From positions 1-23,973 of the forward strand of contig DATDRS010000457.1 of NCBI GenBank assembly GCA_035291605.1: DNA of 23,973 nt, written 5' to 3'. Each line of letters starts with the position of its first letter. Position 1 is the first letter of the stretch. Origin of the DNA: DATDRS01 sp035291605 (GTDB lineage: Bacteria; Chloroflexota; Anaerolineae; Anaerolineales; UBA6663). Below, piece after piece: positions 22,002 to 23,973 of this stretch. The position numbers and the translations under genes were made by a program. Below the pieces are notes generated by a model. That model saw only the letters and a program-made list of their open reading frames with translations, did no database searches and was not told the origin of the DNA.

Positions 22002-23450
22002 ATGAAGGTCAAAATGATTCTGCCTGCTCTCACCGAGGCCACCGGTCCGTTCTGGAGGCCGATCAAATACTCGCTCTTCCCGCCGTTGGGGCTGGCGACG
22101 CTTGCGGGCTACCTGAGCGCGGACGACGAGATCACCCTGCAAGATGAGCACGTCGAGGTCCTCGACTTGAGCGACGAGCCTGACCTGGTGGTGATTCAGG
22201 TGTACATCACCTCGGCCTATCGGGCTTATGCGCTCGCGGACCATTATCGGCGCAAGGGCGCGCACGTTTGTCTCGGCGGGCTGCACGTCACCTCCCTGCC
22301 CGGCGAAGCCGCCCAACACGCCGACACCATCTTCCTGGGGCCGGGCGAGGACACCTGGCCCGCCTTCCTCGCCGATTTCCGCGCGGGGAGGCCCGGCAAA
22401 GTCTATCGCTCGCAAACGCGCACACTGCTCGGACTGCCTAGAATCCGCCGAGACCTGATCAAACGTCATCTATATCTCGTGCCTAACTCCATCGTCGTCT
22501 CACGTGGATGCCCACACACTTGCGATTTCTGTTACAAGGAGGCCTTCTTCAAGGGCGGCCGGTCGTTTTATACCCAGACGGTGGATGAGGCGCTGGCGGA
22601 GATCGAGCGTTTGCCGGGACGCCACCTCTACTTCCTGGACGATCACCTGTTTGGAAACCCGCGCTTCGCCAGCGCGTTTTTCGAGGGCCTTCAAGGCATG
22701 GGGCGGCTGTGGCAGGCCGCCGCAACGGTGCAATCCGTGCTGGTCCCCGGATTGCTGGAGAAAGCCGTCGAGAGCGGCTTGCGGAGTCTCTTCGTCGGCT
22801 TCGAGACGATCAGTCAAGCCAACCTCCGGGAGCACCACAAATTTCAGAATCTCAACCGTGACTACGCCGCCGCCATCCGGCGCCTGCACGGCCTCGGGGT
22901 GATGGTCAACGGCAGTTTCGTCTTCGGCATGGACGACGACGACGAGACCGTGTTCGACCGCACCGTCGAATGGGCTATTACACACGGCATCGAGACGGCC
23001 ACGTTCCACATCCTGACGCCTTATCCCGACACCGGCCTGCGCCAGCGGATGGAAGGGCAGGGACGCATCCTGCACGACAACTGGGATCTGTACGACACCC
23101 GGCACGTCGTCTTCAGACCGGCGCGGATGACGCCAGAGGCGCTGGAGGCCGGCTACTGGCGGGCCTACCGCGAATTCTATCGCTGGGGCGCGATTTTCAG
23201 AGGCGCGCTCGCCAAAGAGGGCTGGGTCGAGCGCCTGCGGCACGTAGCCTATGCCGGCGGTTGGAAGAAGTTCGAGCCGATGTGGGGCCTGGTCATTCGC
23301 GCCCGGCGCGTCACCCACATGCTCCCGCTGCTGGAAAACATCCTGGCCGGGTTCGGCCATCGCTCCAACAGAACCGTAGAGACGTTCCGGCGGAACGTCT
23401 CTACTCCCCGAAAAGAGATGCTCCAGCCCGATGTTGAACTTCTCCCATAA
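22002..23450 (+). CDS. B12-binding-domain radical SAM protein
   Basis: A 482-residue class B-type radical SAM enzyme. Residues 1-130 form a cobalamin-binding-like domain (PPLGLATLAGYL, DLVVIQVYITSAYRAYALADHYRRKG split, LGGLHVTSLPGEA, FLGPGED) without a DxHxxG motif, as in many radical SAM methylases. The radical SAM domain (about 160-380) has the cluster motif CPHTCDFC (C170, C174, C177), and the C-terminal region resembles DUF4070-type proteins. Hopanoid or other lipid or natural-product methylation is possible, but the substrate is unknown. GGAG lies eight bases before ATG. Residues from about 459 are encoded by a palindrome (23376-23404) and look non-native. It overlaps the next gene by 20 bases. 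Confidence 0.92.
   Translation: MKVKMILPALTEATGPFWRPIKYSLFPPLGLATLAGYLSADDEITLQDEHVEVLDLSDEPDLVVIQVYITSAYRAYALADHYRRKGAHVCLGGLHVTSLPGEAAQHADTIFLGPGEDTWPAFLADFRAGRPGKVYRSQTRTLLGLPRIRRDLIKRHLYLVPNSIVVSRGCPHTCDFCYKEAFFKGGRSFYTQTVDEALAEIERLPGRHLYFLDDHLFGNPRFASAFFEGLQGMGRLWQAAATVQSVLVPGLLEKAVESGLRSLFVGFETISQANLREHHKFQNLNRDYAAAIRRLHGLGVMVNGSFVFGMDDDDETVFDRTVEWAITHGIETATFHILTPYPDTGLRQRMEGQGRILHDNWDLYDTRHVVFRPARMTPEALEAGYWRAYREFYRWGAIFRGALAKEGWVERLRHVAYAGGWKKFEPMWGLVIRARRVTHMLPLLENILAGFGHRSNRTVETFRRNVSTPRKEMLQPDVELLP
23376..23404. repeat. 29-bp palindrome (14-bp arms) in the radical SAM 3' end
   Basis: GTAGAGACGTTCCG (23376-23389), one central G, then the exact reverse complement CGGAACGTCTCTAC (23391-23404). 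From memory, palindromes beginning GTAGAGACG and ending CGTCTCTAC are common dispersed repeats in cyanobacteria and some other bacteria. It is read in frame as part of the radical SAM protein tail and lies 26 bases before the DUF2236 start. Confidence 0.93.
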
Positions 23451-23973
23451 CCCCAGCGAAATATCTGCCCCACTCTTCTCGCCTGAGTCGGTTTTCTGGC
23501 GGGTCAACCGGGAGTGGTTGACGGCGCTCGCCGGGCCGCGCGCTTTGCTGCTGGAGCTCGCGCACCCGCTCGTGGCCGCCGGCGTCGTCGGGCACAGCCA
23601 TTTCCGGCGCGACCCGCTGGGGCGGCTGTACCGCACCCTGCGGGCGATGACCGATGTCACCTTCGGCAAACCCGCCCAGGCCTATGAGACCGCACGCCAT
23701 ATTCACGCCTGCCATCGGCGGGTGACAGGAACATTGGCAAAGGAGGTAGGACCTTATCTGGCCGGGACTCCCTACCGGGCCAACGACCCGCTCCTCAAGC
23801 TTTGGGTGCTGGCGACGCTCATTGATTCGAGTCTGCGGACCTACGACCTGCTCGTCGCCCCGCTCTCGCTCGCCGACCGGCGGGCCTATTATGACGACAG
23901 CCAATGCCTGGCTCGCCTGCTGGGCATCCCGCCGGACCTGACGCCGCCGGCTTACGAAGATTTCTGCAATTAC
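23431..23973 (+). CDS. DUF2236/MpaB-like oxygenase family protein (3' partial)
   Basis: The frame is open from ATG 23431 to the last base (181 residues seen), so the C-terminus lies outside. Family features are VFWRVNREW and LLLELAHPLVAAGVVGHSHFRRDPLGRLYRT, FGKPAQAYETARHIHACHRRV (both split here), and RANDPLLKLWVLATLIDSSL. The family is related to Lcp rubber oxygenase and fungal MpaB; conserved histidines in such proteins bind haem or another metal, and several are seen here. Reaction and substrate are unknown. It overlaps the radical SAM gene by 20 bases in another frame, so the two are probably translated together. Its ribosome site is weak (AAAAGAG, 12 bases upstream). Confidence 0.9.
   Translation, partial: MLNFSHNPSEISAPLFSPESVFWRVNREWLTALAGPRALLLELAHPLVAAGVVGHSHFRRDPLGRLYRTLRAMTDVTFGKPAQAYETARHIHACHRRVTGTLAKEVGPYLAGTPYRANDPLLKLWVLATLIDSSLRTYDLLVAPLSLADRRAYYDDSQCLARLLGIPPDLTPPAYEDFCNY

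Noticed and set aside
22500..23669. 389-codon open frame on the - strand
   Set aside because: It runs opposite both the radical SAM gene and the DUF2236 gene, which have clear family motifs; the antisense frame has none.

Overview
The window looks like ordinary chromosome from a GC-rich bacterium. I favour Chloroflexota (Anaerolineae-like). The reasons are GAF-rich sensor kinases, LiaF/toast-rack membrane proteins, an MpaB/DUF2236 protein beside a B12-type radical SAM protein, and simple palindromic spacers. This placement is inference; no rRNA is present. Both ends cut through genes: a kinase at the left and a DUF2236 gene at the right. No gene-free stretch exceeds 300 bases; the longest is about 245 bases, between the permease remnant and the tRNA, and it holds a promoter and the tRNA terminator. 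I saw no CRISPR array, transposase, integrase or phage gene.

Left (1-2175, + strand): a two-GAF HisKA_2 kinase overlaps an ANTAR response regulator by ATGA. This is a PdtaS/PdtaR-type pair that probably acts on RNA antitermination. Next (2183-10868, - strand, convergent) is a catabolic gene run, read from high to low coordinates: remnant of an NCS2 (uracil/xanthine) permease, FAD subunit, 2Fe-2S subunit and molybdopterin subunit of a xanthine-dehydrogenase-family hydroxylase, then all four parts of a sodium-pumping biotin decarboxylase (carboxyltransferase, delta/OadG, biotin carrier, beta pump), then a cyclase-family metal hydrolase. Tight spacing with repeated ATGA overlaps argues for co-transcription of most of it. 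The plausible logic is to hydroxylate a ring, open it hydrolytically, and decarboxylate a CoA ester to make a sodium gradient. The substrate is unknown, and the Mo site lacks the glutamate that marks purine hydroxylases.

Middle (11051-15772): tRNA-Leu(GAG) on the - strand has a near-consensus promoter and an intrinsic terminator. Divergent from it is a LON-N-domain protein. Then come plsX and fabF (fatty acid/phospholipid synthesis), a membrane protein with a degenerate NERD-like domain, and a SAM methyltransferase. Right (15879-21852, - strand): an RR/kinase pair (LuxR-like regulator, HisKA_3 kinase) with its own promoter, then pepA, a LiaF-like toast-rack protein and a membrane protein with a threefold internal repeat. 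The right edge (+ strand) holds a B12-binding radical SAM protein overlapping a truncated DUF2236 gene.

The least expected pattern is a set of unrelated perfect palindromes that overlap gene 3' ends and encode the C-terminal tails: FAD subunit (9627-9681), permease remnant (10591-10612) and radical SAM protein (23376-23404). A further inverted repeat lies between fabF and the NERD-like gene.
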